Below are positions 10,980 through 24,330 of a DNA stretch of 64,000 nt, one piece after another. Made by a program: the position numbers and the translations under genes. Under the pieces are notes generated by a model. The model did no database searches. It saw only the letters and a list, made by a program, of their open reading frames with translations, and was not told where the DNA came from. Positions within the stretch are counted from its first letter, which is position 1. Each line of letters opens with the position of its first letter. Origin of the DNA: Brachypodium distachyon (taxonomy: Eukaryota; Streptophyta; Magnoliopsida; Poales; Poaceae); assembly GCF_000005505.3 (NCBI RefSeq), contig NC_016133.3:10106001-10170000 (forward strand), given 5' to 3'.

Positions 10980-12816
10980 ATGGGCCGTGCTTGGATGTAC
11001 GAGGACAGGTTTCGTGTTGAGTGGATAGAGCGGCTGAAGACTTTTGTCGACGCCGGCGTGGAAGATATGCATAGGAAAGGGGGTGATAAGATGTGTTGTC
11101 CCTGTGTGAGATGTCGGAACAGCAAGCTGTATGAGGCAGAGGATGTGGAGATGCACTTGCTCATGCGGGGATTTGTGTCAGGTTATTCAAGGTGGACTTC
11201 TCACAGGGAGGATGGCATTGAAGCCGATGGCGGCATTGAGATGGAAAACATGGAGTCTGACGACCAGCCTGGTGAAGAAGCATACCATGGCCTGGATCCA
11301 GTACAGGACGTTCCAACCGGCAGGATGGTTGAAATACTGGACGATCAGCATCTGCAGAATCAGTTGGATGACCCCGAGGATGAGAAGGTGTCCCATAAGT
11401 TCGAGAAGCTGAGGGAGGATGCCAACACACCGTTATATGAAAATGCCGGCGTGGATAAGAGTGTGCTAGAAGTAACGCTCGAGCTTTTGCGTATAAAGGC
11501 AAAATACAACATCGTGGACTCGGGATACACGGAGATTTTGAGTTACCTACGTACGGTACTTCCTCCGGGCAACAAGTTGGCTAAGAGCACGTACGAGGCG
11601 AAGAAAGTTACATGCCCACTCGGGTTAGAGGTCATCAGATACCATGCTTGTCCGCTAGACTGCATCATATATAAGGGCGACTACAAAGACATGCACAGCT
11701 GTCCAGTATGCAAAACATCCCAATAGAGGAAGAAAGACCCCAATCCTGACGGCGGCGAGGAGGAAGCATTGAAGCGTGGTGCGGCGGCAAAGACGGTCTG
11801 GTATCTCCCCTGTGCAACTAGGCTGGAGCATTGGTTCCAGAACGAGAAGGAGGCCAGGTGGTTCATCTACCACGACGCGACTCAGGCGGATATCGATCCT
11901 GAGGGCGTGTACCGCAACGATGATGGAGTCCTCAGACACCCCGCAGATGCGGCTCAATGGAGGACTCTGGACGACGAATTCCCCGAGTTCGGCGTAGAGC
12001 CCAGGAACATCAGGTTTGGGATGAGTACGGACGAGATCAATCCGTTCGGAAACTTGAGCAGCAAACACAGCACATGGCCGGTGATCCTGTTCATATACAA
12101 CCTCCCCCCGTGGCTTGTCATGAAGAGGAAGTACATCCACCTATCAATGCTCATACAGGGCCCTAAGCAGCCTGGAGCTGATCTGAACATGTATCTGGAA
12201 CTGCTGAAGGATGAGCTCAAGGAGCTTTGGGAGAAGGGTCAAAAGGTTTGGGACACTCATAAGAAGGAGGAGTTCACCCTTCGAGCAGCTCTCCTGACAT
12301 GTGTGCATGACTACCTAGCGAACGGGAACTCATCGTGCCAGTCAACACATGGGTACAAAGCGTGCACAAAGTGCGGGGACGAGACAGACGGGTTGTTCCT
12401 GCCAGAATCAAAAAAGATTGTGTACATGGGACACCATAAGTGGCTGGAGCTGAAGGACCTGTGGAGGGATGATAAGAAAAACTTCAACGGGAGGGCACAA
12501 ACCGAGGGAACTGACTGGACACGAAGTATACGAAATTGTCAGGGACCTCGAAGTGGTGGCTGGGAAAGCACAGCCGGCTGCAGGTCCAGATGGTGGCGAC
12601 CTTACGTACACGAGGAGGTCCGTGTTCTGGGACCTGCCTTACTGGAGGTTCTTACAGAGCCGTCACACCATAGACGTCATGCATGTCGAGAAGAACGTGT
12701 GCGACAGCCTGTTGGGCTTGATGATGCACCACGCGGACAAGTCAAAAGATGGACCAAAGGCACGGAAGGACCTGCAGTGGATGGGGATAAGGGAGAAGCT
12801 GTGGCCGATAGAGGAA
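10980..12816 (+). pseudogene. CACTA (En/Spm) TNP2-type transposase, broken
   Basis: ATG at 10980, MGRAWMYEDRFRVEWIERL. The N-terminal part is the transposase-associated domain with its zinc-binding pattern (CCPCVRCRN). The TNP2 catalytic region follows: GDYKDMHSCPVCKTSQ, then LRHPADAAQWRTLDDEFPEF, GNLSSKHSTWPVILFIYNLP, KACTKCGDE and YMGHHKWL. Lesions: a TAG at 11724-11726 in frame, and a frameshift at about 12495, after which the adjacent frame encodes HEVYEIVRDLEVV and VFWDLPYW...HTIDVMHVEKNVCDSLL. The gene is cut at 12816, just after GIREKLWPIEE, where another CACTA terminus begins. The remaining C-terminus (about 200-300 residues in the family) is not found elsewhere in the window. Confidence 0.85.
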
Positions 12817-12844
12817 CACTACAACAAAACATGCCCGTAGAGAC
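12817..12844 (+). repeat. Left terminal inverted repeat of the CACTA element
   Basis: CACTACAACAAAACATGCC, then CGTAGAGACG. It interrupts the codons after GIREKLWPIEE of the transposase in the plus strand. The triplet before it is GAA (12814-12816). Confidence 0.9.
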
Positions 12845-14022
12845 GCCCAATTAGCAGACTAAAGACGTGATATTTCATCTCTATTGAGTTATAGAGTCGC
12901 TTTCACAAAGCGTCCTTGAAGCGTCTCCTCAGGGACCGTGTCAAGTTATGTAGAGACGCTAGCTAAGCATGTCTATAAGATATAAAACGCTTTGTAGAGA
13001 TGTTGAAACTCGCGTCTATACATGTAGGGACGTTTTATTTGACACGTTTCACTCACGTCCGTACTAATAGTTTGACACGCTCAATTTACGTTGCAACAAA
13101 TGTAGAGACGTTTTTACAAATTTGGACTAGCCCATCTTGTGAGCTAGTATTGGGTTGGGTTTTTTTTTGAAAGGGTACTGGGTTGGGTTTTAGGCCCACC
13201 ATTCTGCCGGCTACAAATTTGGCCTAGCCCATCTCGTGAGCTAGTATTGGGTTGGGTTTTTTTTGAAAGGGTACCGGGTTGGGTTTTAAATCCACCATTT
13301 TGGCAGCCCAACTTAATTTAGAATTCATTGCACGGGCCAAGCCCATTTTCCTGAAAAAATATTTTTGTGTAGAATATTTTAAATTACAAATCTTCTAGGA
13401 AAACGTTATTTTCTGTTTAAATTTGGAATTGTTATTTTCTTAATTTTGATGACGCACGTTCGCAGAATAAGTTGTACGAAGACAGGAGTATATGATCTGC
13501 ATCTTCGTTTCATGACCTTGTTCACACTCAGTTGTGCAAAGACAAAGTACATAATCTAAATGTTCATTTCATATATGACCATATTCTCATAACAAGACTA
13601 ACGAATACTAGAGCTTTGAATTGACTGCAGCAACAAATATGTTACAATAAATGGAGTTCACAAATCACAGCTGAATTAAACATCAGTGTAGATAAGTTGC
13701 AATACATAGAGAAAAGATCTTATTTGCACATATGTTTTGGTTCTAAATAATTGTATATCTATAAGCTTTGCTCTAACATAAACTTAATCTTTTTTGCTTA
13801 TCCCTCATCCAATATGTCTCTTGGCCTCAACCATCCTGCAAAGTAGGCAGATAAAATGAATACTCCTTGAAAATATAAGCTCTCCTGGGAGTGTAGAATG
13901 ACATGTTTAATTTTCTGACGGAATTAGAATACCCTGTTGTTTGTCGGCTGGTTTGCAGTCGTTCTCTTAGCTCTTTTGACCTGTAAATCACAACATGTGT
14001 TCATAAATAACAGTGTTCCCAA
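12845..14022. other. CACTA left subterminal region with repeated GACGC/AGCGTC motifs; no gene
   Basis: From 12840 to 13110 short motifs such as AGACGC, AAGCGTC, GCGTCTC and GTAGAGACG recur on both strands, some as small palindromes (CGCTTTCACAAAGCG at 12899-12913). Subterminal arrays of this kind are transposase-binding sites in En/Spm. From 13310 to 14022 the DNA is AT-rich, without recognisable coding sequence, and would be the 3' flank of the minus-strand gene ending near 14023. Confidence 0.55.
13115..13307. repeat. 97-bp tandem duplication
   Basis: Two adjacent copies (13115-13211 and 13212-13307) start TACAAATTTGG and contain GAGCTAGTATTGGGTTGGG. They differ at a few positions and in the T-run length. 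There is no coding capacity. Confidence 0.8.
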
Positions 14023-16658
14023 TCAGACATTTGTGAATACTTTGTGAATACCGAGTTGTTCCAGAATGAAAATACTTACATGTGACCGAGGCCAAGCAAT
14101 AACATAACCAATAGCATCTTGTAGCATTTGACAATTTTCATATGGCCTTGGCAATCTTTCGTTTCCAGTTTTTGTGACAGCAAAAACCGAAACTGCATAA
14201 TATTCATCTCCAAGCATGTTTCGTCCAACGATGTATGTTTTATCTTTACTCACTAAAGATCCTTTGGCAACCATTTTATTTTTGTTTCTTGGGTTTGCCG
14301 AAAACAAGAAGACTTCACTTTTACCCTATCATTCCAAGAAATAAAACATAGTCATTCATAAAGCATATTTAATTTAAAAAAGTTACAGTAACACATACTG
14401 ACATGGATGAACTATTATGATACTCATCCAATTGACTAAACATTTAGAAGAGGACATTTGAATGCATAATATTTTATATATAGTATCACTTGTACGAAAT
14501 AATACATACACATCCCTTTTGATCCATAGTTTGCATATACCTGGTTAGCGACTTGCGTGTCTGGTGTAATCAATTTCGTACAACTCTGATTTGCCTTGTC
14601 ACATTTTTCAATATGCGCTTCCTACAATTGATTCAGTTTAGTTGTAAGAAAGCTTATACAAAAATTGAATGGCTTGGTAGATAAGTACAAATTACTCCAC
14701 ACACCTTTTCCACCATGTATTCATCTGGTAAAGTAAAATTGGTGTGACCCACTTTGGTTTTTGTACAGTTGCTAGGATGTAGTCCCTGCAACTTACGATG
14801 AACAATTGATTTTAACATTGGCAACAACTAATAAAAAAGAATGCATCTAGTGTTGAGAGATAAAAAAACAACACGGCATCAAAATACTACAAACATCACC
14901 TGCACAGTGTTTGGTGGAGCATGAGTATCACGATTTGATTCTTCAACTTCATGTTCTGATTCATGTGGGATGTCACTGGCAGCATCTCTTTCATAGAGAG
15001 CATCCTGAAATGAGAACATGGTCAAAGTACACTGATACAGGACAATTTATATTTGTAGAAATAGAGATGGGGTTCAAATACTTACTTCATCATTTTCTGT
15101 AATTACAGCTGCATTTCTCCAATCTTCACCGGGAATTTTTTTTGAAATAAATGTATGCATTAGAATCATCTCATCTCTCATGTCTTCCACATTATCTTCA
15201 ACTGCCCGTAGTGCAAATCGAACCTCTTTGTCTTGCTCAGGTTGCTGAACAATAGTCAATCCCCGAGAAACCTTTACCCCACTCCAATACTTATCATTAT
15301 AGTAACCTCGAAATTGTGACTCTTTTCCATACACCCTTTTAAACACTTCTCTATAATCTTCCAATGAAAGACTCCCATTGTTATCTGTTTTCCTTTTTGA
15401 TAATTCCTCCTATTGAAGTAAACATAAACATCTCATAAACAATGTAGATACTATGATTAAAATTGAAGTGTTTATTTCTGCCATATGTAGTAGTATACCA
15501 TTAGTATCTTTGTATTCTCGTTATTGTAATTTCCATTCTTCTTCTTGTGAGCTTCATCCCAAAGGTCAATCTTGGGAACCTTTGCTTTCCTAATGATTTC
15601 CTGTGAAAAAAAGCAGAGTACAATATTTATAAAGTTTCGTGTTAAAAGTAAAAATATTCAGTTTGCCAAGTAACACAACACATGGAGAGGATAAAATATC
15701 ACCATCTCTTTTAGGAGCCTAGCATGACTTTTTCTCCCTGTCGTGTGTGAATTCTTTTGATTCTTTGCACATTGGGAGTTCTTTTCACATAATTTCTAGA
15801 AAAAATGGATTCAGTCAATAATAATGCAAGCAAACTAGCTATGGATTTTAGTTCAAGTATGAGACAATGGATACATCACCGTGTGTGAATCCTGTCACCA
15901 CAGTCCAATAAGAGTGTCCCATTGATGTTTATTAACACCTTTTGGAACATCTGCCATAATTGCATCTAATGTCCTCTCGTGCCGGTTGTAATATTTTTTC
16001 TTCAAACGAGATTTGTAGGCTCTCCATCTTTTGCTAATAGTCATTAGGATCCAATCCCTTGTAAGCTGCTTTGTGTCATGAGGGTAGACAAATTTCTCCT
16101 TAAACAAGTAACTTGGTTGTTAGCATATGAAATGAACATACTGATTCAAGGAATAGTGCTATGAAAATTGTACCTCCACATCATTGATCATGTTCTGATG
16201 TTTTGACAGAAACAATTCATTATCCCATCTCGGAATGTGCAGTGGTGCAAATGTTGAGTTCTCTGCTAGACTGCCAAGGTGTTGACTAAGAATGGTAGCT
16301 GACCGTTGATTTGGAATACCATTTTCATCAGTTTCCACGATTATTTTTCCTCCCTTTAAGGCCGGAAAATTTTTAACTCGAAATTCCCCTAAAATTTGAC
16401 GCACCTCTCCATTTGGCCCTGCATATAAGAATATCACACTGGTGCACAACTGGTGGAAAATTACACTAAGAATGTATATGAAACATTATTTTTTAGCATA
16501 CAAATTATCTTAATTTGACCAGTAGACTCAGGAGGCCTCTGTCGTAACATATCGTCAATCTCTGGAGGACCTTGTAAATTTCTTTCACCAGATTCCACAT
16601 TTTCTGCATCCTCTAATGGAATATTCAAGTTTCGTAGCCGTCTAGGTAGCCCCGCCAT
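14023..16658 (-). CDS. CACTA second gene: Transposase_24 (Ptta/En/Spm, TNPA-like) protein, multi-exon
   Basis: Exon-like frames on the minus strand are separated by short AT-rich introns. The start is taken at 16658 (MAGLPRRLRNLNIPLEDAEN). Later exons, approximately: 16449-16159 (FLYAGPNGEVRQILGEFRVK, then LSQHLGSLAENSTFAP); 16107-15880 (FVYPHDTKQLTRDWILMTIS, then KRWRAYKSRLKKKYYN); 15600-15500 (a short exon with KVPKIDLWDEAHKKKNG); 15410-15087 (DYREVFKRVYGKESQFRGYY); and 14325-14080 (NKNKMVAKGSLVSKDKTYIV, then ENCQMLQDAIGYVIAWPRSH). The block in the third exon, with its conserved Trp-Arg-Lys pattern, is typical of plant Ptta/En/Spm transposase proteins; TNPA-type proteins bind the subterminal repeats. 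I see no obvious stop inside the listed exons, but the splice pattern is only inferred. Confidence 0.65.
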
Positions 16659-17599
16659 AATATCTTCACTAAAGCAATGCAAAGAACAGATCTCAGTACG
16701 GCAACAATCTAATGATAGATAATTATGTGCATAAGCAAAGATCCTATGATCTGTATTTGTTTAGAACTATTTACAGTACTGCAATCTCAAGTTCAGGAAT
16801 AATAGTCAGCCCATTACTTGTAACACAAGATCCTACAGTATAGTGCATTATCTAATATACAATTAAACCATGTGAGATCAACAGGTTAGCACAGATGTGA
16901 CTACGGCAATCAAAACAACAGATTAAACATGTGCAGCGATCACTCAAATTTTATCTAAAAAATGCATTGCGGTGCCAGATCTCCAGATGCAATTGATGGA
17001 TTAGTTATTATCTGTCCAGATTGAATCGGAAAGGGAAGGGAGGGAGAGATGCTGCGCATAAAAAGCAGAGAATCACAGGGGAATCGAAGGGAAGCGGAAA
17101 GGGAAGGGATAGAGATATGTGCGCCTGGCGGCAATCAGAATCGCCTCCACGTCGCGTGACCTCTCCGCAGCGGCGCCGCTCCAGCTCGCCTCCAGCGTCC
17201 CGGCCGGCAGCGACGGGCAAGTCAATAACTACAGGGGACAAGAGCCACATATAGAGGAGATACCTGCGTCTGCGCCTGAAGGGAGGGAGGACCTGGGCCT
17301 GCGTCTGCGCCTGAAGGGAGGGAGGACCTGGGTCTGAGGCGGCGCCGGCGCTGGAGCAGATCGGGGAGGACGAAGAAGTTCCTTATTTTTAGATGGGACG
17401 AAGAAGTTGGAAGCGAAGGATGGAGGCTCGGGACGGCGGCCAGGAATTTATAGGAGGGGTTTTCGTTCGTAAAAAAATGCGGCAATGCTTTTTAGGCGGC
17501 AAATTTAGAAAATTAAGAGCGGCAAGCTAAAATATTTTTTACCACCATAATAAAAGGTATTTTAACTATATATTTCGTATTTCCTGGATGAATATTGTA
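16659..17599. other. Promoter/leader region of the TNPA-like gene; GC-rich 17100-17460
   Basis: AT-rich to 16980, then GC-rich with a duplicated 39-base piece (GTCTGCGCCTGAAGGGAGGG occurs twice, near 17268 and 17304). The open frames here are compositional. It probably serves as the 5' end of the minus-strand gene. Confidence 0.35.
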
Positions 17600-17836
17600 C
17601 TTCCTCCGTTTCACAAAGAATGGCGCACACGATTTTCGAGGTCAAACTTTTACCAACGATCAGACCAATTATATGTAAATTATATGTTACAAAATTTATA
17701 TCGTTGGAAAGATTTTTGAAATACGAATCAACTGATATAATTTTTGTAACACATAAGCATCAAATTATTAGTCTAACTATTGGTCAAAAAAAAATCTTGA
17801 AATGAATGCGTGCCATTCTTTGTGAAATGCAAGGAG
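17600..17836. mobile_element. Stowaway-like MITE inside the CACTA element
   Basis: 237 bp. The terminal repeats are CTTCCTCCGTTTCACAAAG on the left and the complement of CTTTGTGAAATGCAAGGAG on the right. TA precedes the left end; on the right the sequence is CATA. Tc1/mariner-type MITE, no coding capacity. Confidence 0.7.
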
Positions 17837-19099
17837 CATATGATAAGTATCATGCTAAAAACGAATAAAAAATTGAATAGTATTTGTTGGAGGGAGAAAC
17901 TCCTCATTGCTCTGAGCTGACAAAGTCGATGAGTCATGATGCAGCAGGGTCTGGAGCCAAGGTGGCATGGAGAGATGCGGTGCGGCATGGCACCACACAG
18001 AGGGCTCGCATCCCGGGTGGCAAAGGAGTGGCATGATGGTGCGTCTCTTGGCGGTTTCACCCACAAGTCCTCCAATGGCGGCACCCGAGACAACTTGTGC
18101 CTAAGTGGTGCTCTCCAAGGTGTGACATACTGACATCCCCACATATTTGGCGTGTGTAAGACTTCCTCTTTAGGGGCATGTTTTGGCGTTTCGGCACCAT
18201 TCCCACCCCTCAGTTCTCTCTTCGACTTCCACTGGTCCGTTTTCTTGGCGTTTCGGCACAATTCCCACGCTTGGTTCTCTCTTTGACTTCCGCCGGTCGG
18301 TTTTTTTTAGTAAAATACATTGTAGGTCATAATTCTTTCGCAAAAATGCCAAGTTAGTCCTAGAACTTTCAAAATGCACATTTGAGTCATAATAGTTTCA
18401 TAAGTTGTTCATCTGAGGTCCTAATATTGTTTGCCCGTGGTGTGTCTCTCCTCTCTAAATATCTAGATATATCAATATTTCTAAATATCTCTCCTCTCTA
18501 AAGGCGGGAGAATCCTCTCTAAATATTTCAGTCAATGAAGTAAGGCATTACCCAAAGATATTGCAGCAATTTTTATTTATGAATTTAAATCCTAGAATTG
18601 TAATTTGACAATGAAATAGGCTGGCTGGCAAGCGAACAAGATAAATCATAGAGCAAATAGGATTCTGAACTGTAACTGTACAGACACAGGTATCAAAGGG
18701 CACAAAAGGATTTCAGGGGTTTGTTGTCCTGGACAGCTTATTGCTACAGAAGGATAAAAAGAAAGCAAATTGTGTGGTTAAGCACTATTGTCAGAACAAT
18801 GCTTGTCCAACTCTGCCTCCAGACATGGTCTAAACTCTAAAGTCTAAACATACCCCACTCATCCAAACAAGCAATCATAAAGAAGCATTCCCAAGTCAAT
18901 TGCTGAACAGGCATAGAAGTGCAGATGTATCAGCTAACAGAAACTAAATTAAAATCAATACTCTAAACATATTTGCCTCCTTGAGCTGGTTTCTAACATA
19001 AATGGACTTAGCATACATGTCCAGCCTTACAAACCTGAAAGGGCCTACGAAAAGAAACATAAATAAGAGCTGCCTAAAATATACTCAAAGCATAATGGT
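17837..19099. other. Spacer between the two CACTA genes; 60-bp tandem duplication
   Basis: A two-copy tandem repeat lies at about 18178-18300, each copy starting TTGGCGTTTCGGCAC and containing CAGTTCTCTCTTCGACTTCC or a close variant. No gene is recognised. 18540-19099 is AT-rich and downstream of the TNP2 gene. Confidence 0.4.
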
Positions 19100-22000
19100 C
19101 TACTCTGCTTCATCGGACGGCTGTTCTGCACCCATGTCAAAATAATCACGAGGCCTGAATTTCATCACCGCATTCCAAACATCACTTTTTGGATCTTCGA
19201 CATAAAAAACCTGTTTCACTTGGGACGAAAATACAAAAGGATCATGCTCTAACGTCTCTCCAGTATGTATTTTCCGCGAGAAGTTCACAAGAGTGAATCC
19301 AAAATCATCTTTTGTAAGGCCAGCTCGGTGATGAACATCATACCAATCACATTTGAAGAGCACAACCCTGTAATCTTTGTATGACAATTCCCAAATGTCA
19401 GACAATCTGCCATAGTAGCAGACACCATCTTCTGCAGTGTTCACTACACCACTATTTTGCGTGACACGTCCTGTCTCGCGACTCATAGTGTGAAACCTGA
19501 AACCATTAATGATATATCCACTGTAGCACATGCCACATTTGCTTGGTTTTGCAGCCAATGCTCTTATCTTTTCCGTGATTTCTGGTCCATCATCTTGTAA
19601 AACCTGTATGTACAAATAGTTACAATTTAATTTCCTATGTATGCAGTTCATAGAATTGGAACATGCTAAACAGTACCTTTTGTTCCAGCCAGTCAGCGAA
19701 GTGTCTATTAATCAACTTCTCAATGTCATCAGGCATCAAATTAGATAAGTGGCATGGTTTCATTTTCTCTTGTGCCACAAATTCTCTGTAACAACGAAAC
19801 AAATTATATGATTATTTTTTGCCAACTTGTTAAGAAAAATTATAATGTATATAGCAGCGATATATACCCACCTACGAAACTGTTCAAGCTCATCACAGTG
19901 TCGCAAGACATATCGATGTGCTTGAATTAAAAGCTAGTTATCAAATTGGCCTACAGTGATAGCTCTTCCGATTGGTTCACCAGCACTATCAAACATATAC
20001 ATGTCCTTAATCTTCTCTGAAGGCTCAGGATTTCTAGATGTTATTGTGAAACGTGTGGTTCCTTCTAGAAATCGTGAGCAAAAGGTCAAGCATTCTTCAG
20101 CAATATATCCTTCAGCAATCGAACCTTCAGGATACGCTCTATTGCGCATAAATCCTTTCAGCCGAACAAAATATCTAAAATATAATTAAGAAATAGTGTT
20201 ACTTATACGCATTGTGGAAGATAACAAATCAAAGCAAAGTTTACATACCTCTCTAAAGGGTACATCCACCGGTAATTCACTGGACCACCAAGTTTTACTT
20301 CTTCAACCAAGTGCACCATTAAATGACCATGACAGTAAAGAATGATGGAAGAAAATTTCTCTCCATGTTACAAAGTGTCATCACAATACTCTCTTGCGGC
20401 TTGTCAAGCTCAGAAACATCTAACACTTTAGAGCATAGCTTCTTGAAGAAATTAGCTAGGTCAATAACTATTGTCATGACATCTTTGCTGGGGTAACAAA
20501 ATCGAAGTGCAATAGGAAGAATGTCTTCTAGAATTACATGGCAGTCATGGCTTTTGAGGCCAGTCAAAGCACATTCTTTCATGTTGACACACCTTGAAAT
20601 GTTTGAGGCATAACCATCAGGGGTCCTCATATTCTTAATCACCGAACAAAGAATCTCCTTCTTTTCTCTAGACATAGTAAAAGGTGCAGGGGGCAATACC
20701 GGTTTCCTATTGTTTACTACAGGATCAGGTTGAAGCTTAGGTCGAATTCCAAGTTCTACCAAGTCAAGTGGTGCATTAAGGTCATCCTTTGTTTTAGAAT
20801 CAATATCCAATAAGGTTCCAATTAAATTGTCACACACATTTTTCTCTATATGCATCACATCCAGATTGTGCCTTAACTTGTTGTGCTCCCAATACGGCAA
20901 ATCAAAGAATATTGACTTCTTTTTGAACCAATCCTCAGGCTTCTTTTCAGATTTACCCGCGTGATTACTCGATTTGTTCATCCCCGACTCTCTTTTACGC
21001 TTCTTCTCTCCACCATTTTCTCTTTCTTTTTCACCATTTCCTCCCCCTTTTTTCCCTTTCCCTTTCCCTTTCCCTTTCTTTGATATGGTGACCGGTTTTC
21101 CCAACACAAACACTCTGCCCTGCAAGATGCTCAAGGCTGAGCTACCACTCATAGTTGCAGGCACAAGTTCAGTCTCTTTGGTGCCATCAAACTCCTGCTT
21201 CTTCCGACTCCGAAATGGATGTCCCTGTGGTAGCCATCGGCGATGACCCATATAACAAAACTTTTTACTCTTCTTTAGGCGAAATGATCTTGTAGAAACA
21301 GCACAAGACGGACATGCATATTTACCACTGGTGCTCCAACCATACAGGTAAGCTAGTGCAGGAAAATCATTCAAAGTCCACAATAGTGCAGCTTTGAGAG
21401 AAAATGTCTTTTGTGTACAAGAGTCAAATGTTTCCACACCCTCCCACAGGAGTAAGAGCTCGTCGATCAGCGGTTGTAGATATACATCAATGTCATTTCT
21501 TGGTGAATGTGGTCTAGGAATGATCATCGACAAAATTAAAGATGTTTGTTTCATGCAAATCCAAGGTGGTAGGTTGTATGGAATAAGCATCACTGGCCAA
21601 GTACTATGCTGTGAGCTCATGTTCCCGAAAGGGTTGAATCCATCGCTCGCAAGGCCAAGTCGTACATTACGGGCATCTGCAGCAAATTCATTAGGATATC
21701 TAGAATCAAGATCCTTCCAAGCCTCGCCATCAGCAGGATGTCGCATGAATCCATCTTTTGTACGGCCCTCGTCATGCCAACGCATGTCTATGGATGTTTC
21801 TTTAGTTGCAAAGAGCCTTTGCAGCCTTGGTATCAAAGGGAAATAACGCAACACCTTGGCTGGTTTCTTCTTCTTTTTACATTTACTTGGACACCCTTTC
21901 TTGTCGTCCATAACCCAACGAGAGGTACCACAGACATGACAAGACTCTTGGTTAGCTCTTTCACCTCGGTAAAGCATGCAGTCATTTGGGCATGCATGGA

Positions 22001-22751
22001 TTTTCTCATAGTCCAGCCCTAAACCACGGATTATTTTTTTTGCTTCATAATATTTCTTCGGTAGGTCTATGTGAGGAAATGCAATAGATAATACTCCAAG
22101 TAGGTGTGTGAATGACTTCTGAGACCACCCATGTAAACATTTCATGTGATATAAAGTGACGATGAATGACAACCTCGAAAATGCTTCACATCCTGGATAT
22201 AAATCTGTGTTTGCTTCCTTCAAGAAGTCTGCATATGTATCAGTTTTCCTTCCCATATCACCTTCTGCACTTGCAGTATTTACATCCTTAGGCATGCTAG
22301 CTTCCACATTGTCAAACTCAAACTGAACATCACTTTGTTCACCATCAGATGTGCTTGACATTGTTTCGAAGCTGTTAACTAGAGAAAATGCAGCATTTAG
22401 GAGTCCATGCATGTCATGCATTCTTCCGCTACCGCCTCCAGCAACAGAATTTGTTGGAACACCAGGAATATGCGAACTGATGTTATCTTCTACGTGCGCA
22501 AATGCAAATGATGGCTCATTATAATCCTCTCCATGGCAAACCCATTTAATGTAACCCGGAAGAATACCATCACACCTCAGGTGGGTTTTAACTTCATCAT
22601 AATTTTGCGTTCTTCTATTTCGACACTTCACGCATGGACAGAGGATTTTTTCATCATGTGGAACATCACGAAAGGCAAAAGATAGGAATTGCTCAACACC
22701 ATCTTTATAAGCAGCACTTGTTCTTGGTTTACTCATCCAACCTCGATCCAT
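19100..22751 (-). pseudogene. TNP2-type CACTA transposase with DUF4218 and DUF4216 modules (nearly intact)
   Basis: The start ATG at 22751 reads MDRGWMSKPRTS, as in this family. Exon 1 runs unbroken for about 800 residues: the N-terminal zinc-binding domain (CPCVKCRNRR), the TNP2 core (GNMSSQHSTWPVMLIPYNLP, YMGHRRWL, FFDLPYWEHNKLRHNLDVMH with IEKNVCDNL), then a lysine-rich insert. At about 20329 one base is missing; the next frame continues HLMVHLVEEVKLGGPVNYRW (DUF4218). The following exon (about 20190) encodes YFVRLKGFMRNRAYPEGSIA and is stopped by a TAG near 19936, after which LLIQAHRYVLRHCDELEQF continues. The last exon (about 19610-19118) is DUF4216 (FKCDWYDVHHRAGLTKDDFG, then VEDPKSDVWNAVM). 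The product would cut CACTA ends; one frameshift and one stop make this copy probably inactive. Confidence 0.85.
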
Positions 22752-22754
22752 CAC

Positions 22755-24103
22755 TCTGATATGCTGCAGTAATTAACACAAAATAGATCAGTTTGTAATT
22801 AATTGTCTGATGTATATTTCTACCTACGGTACATTCATGCAGCTATTGATTAACAAGTTTTAAGTGGGGAGGTATCTTAATTCTTTTGAGATTTAGCATA
22901 ATATATCTTCCGTGTTGAGCTGTCCATGGGTGTGAATGATCAGTAATGAATTCCAAATTATCACGCTACAAATTTTTTGAACACAATATTCGATGGTACA
23001 ATTACTAAGGATTTTCTAAACAAACAACACAGAACAACAACGCAGCTAAGTTGGCGGCATTTTCTGCACAAGTCAAAAGAACCTCGGTAATCTACTCTAT
23101 AATATGTTCAATGTGCTCTGTCACACGTGGCTCACAAGTAGGAGGTAACCATTGTAGCTCAGCCATGTCAACAAGAAACTCGTTTATGAATCAGGTATTG
23201 GACACAAAATTTATATAAAAAAAACACCAAATTTGGGAGAGAGAGAGAGAGAGGGGCTACCAATTGGGGATTTCAGGCCGACAATGGACTTGAAGATTGA
23301 ACAGCACCACAGTCAAATTGAAGATTGGACAAATTTGGGGAGTCGGCCAGTCGGAGGAGACGGCGAGTGGGCGACGGGTGACTGCCGGACGGCGATTCTG
23401 TGCTGCCGCGCTAGGCCGACGGCGAACGTGAATCCCTGATGTAGCGGGCGGGGCCAACGGGAGCCAGGGAGCCGGACAATGGAGGAGGTGTGTGGCTGGG
23501 TGGAGGCGAGGAGGCGGGCGGCGGGCAGCACTGCGGCAGAACCGTGCGGTGGCCGGCGGCGTTGCGTTGCGCTTCAGCTTTCTCCCCGATTCAGTTTGCT
23601 CCCGCCGCCATCCAGATCAGGCAATTTGTCCCCGATTCAGTTTTTTGAGGGATTTTTTTTTTGAGGGAACGTCCCTGATTCAGTAGGAGGTTGGGCGCCC
23701 GTTCAGCTTTCTCTCGATCAATCTGGTGCGCTCTTATTGAGGGGCTGAGCTGGGCCGGGTGCTACCTGGGCTGTAGCAAAATAGGATAAAACAACAGGCA
23801 AAAAAAAAAAGAAATGAGGCCAGTCAAGATTTGTTAGCCCATTAGCACCACCAGGCCCATGGAAGCACCACCCAGCCCAGGGAGCAGCAGGGCTGCTCGA
23901 AGCAAGCCTGAGCCACGCTATCTTCTATGAAAAGGAATGTTTTGCTCAAACAAAAATGAAAAGAAATATCAGTTAAAACACGAACACAAAAACACTTCTG
24001 TCATGTTGGCTATCAACCTTTCAGATGTTTTTACCTTCTCGGTTGAGCGTTCAAATTTGGAACACGCAAGTATTTAACAGATTTAATTACTTTGATTAGC
24101 AAA
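22755..24103. other. 5' region of the TNP2 gene: GA microsatellite and GC-rich block
   Basis: Holds a short (GA)n run at 23235-23255 and a GC-rich stretch (23330-23620) that is likely the promoter and 5' leader of the minus-strand transposase. The short open frames on both strands here are compositional. No other gene was seen. Confidence 0.4.
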
Positions 24104-24330
24104 GATTAATAGTCATTATAGCGTCTCAAATTTCATCTCTATCTTAAATGTAATTTTTTTTATCAATTACTTAGAAAAGATTAAGAATTATCTTATATAC
24201 CGTCTCAAATTCATCTCTACCTTGAACGTAAATATTTTTTTAATCAATTCCTAAGAAAAGATTAAGAATCATCTTATATAGCGTCTCAAATATCGTCTCT
24301 ATGTTAAACGTAAATGCATTTTTTTAATCA
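24104..24330 (-). repeat. CACTA right subterminal array, three copies of about 75-80 bp
   Basis: Three diverged tandem copies each contain AAAGATTAAGAATnATCTTATATA (first copy variant), then GCGTCTCAAA, then CATCTCTA, then a T-rich run and ATCAATT. Placed directly inside the right TIR, this is the expected position of transposase-binding subterminal repeats. Confidence 0.7.
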
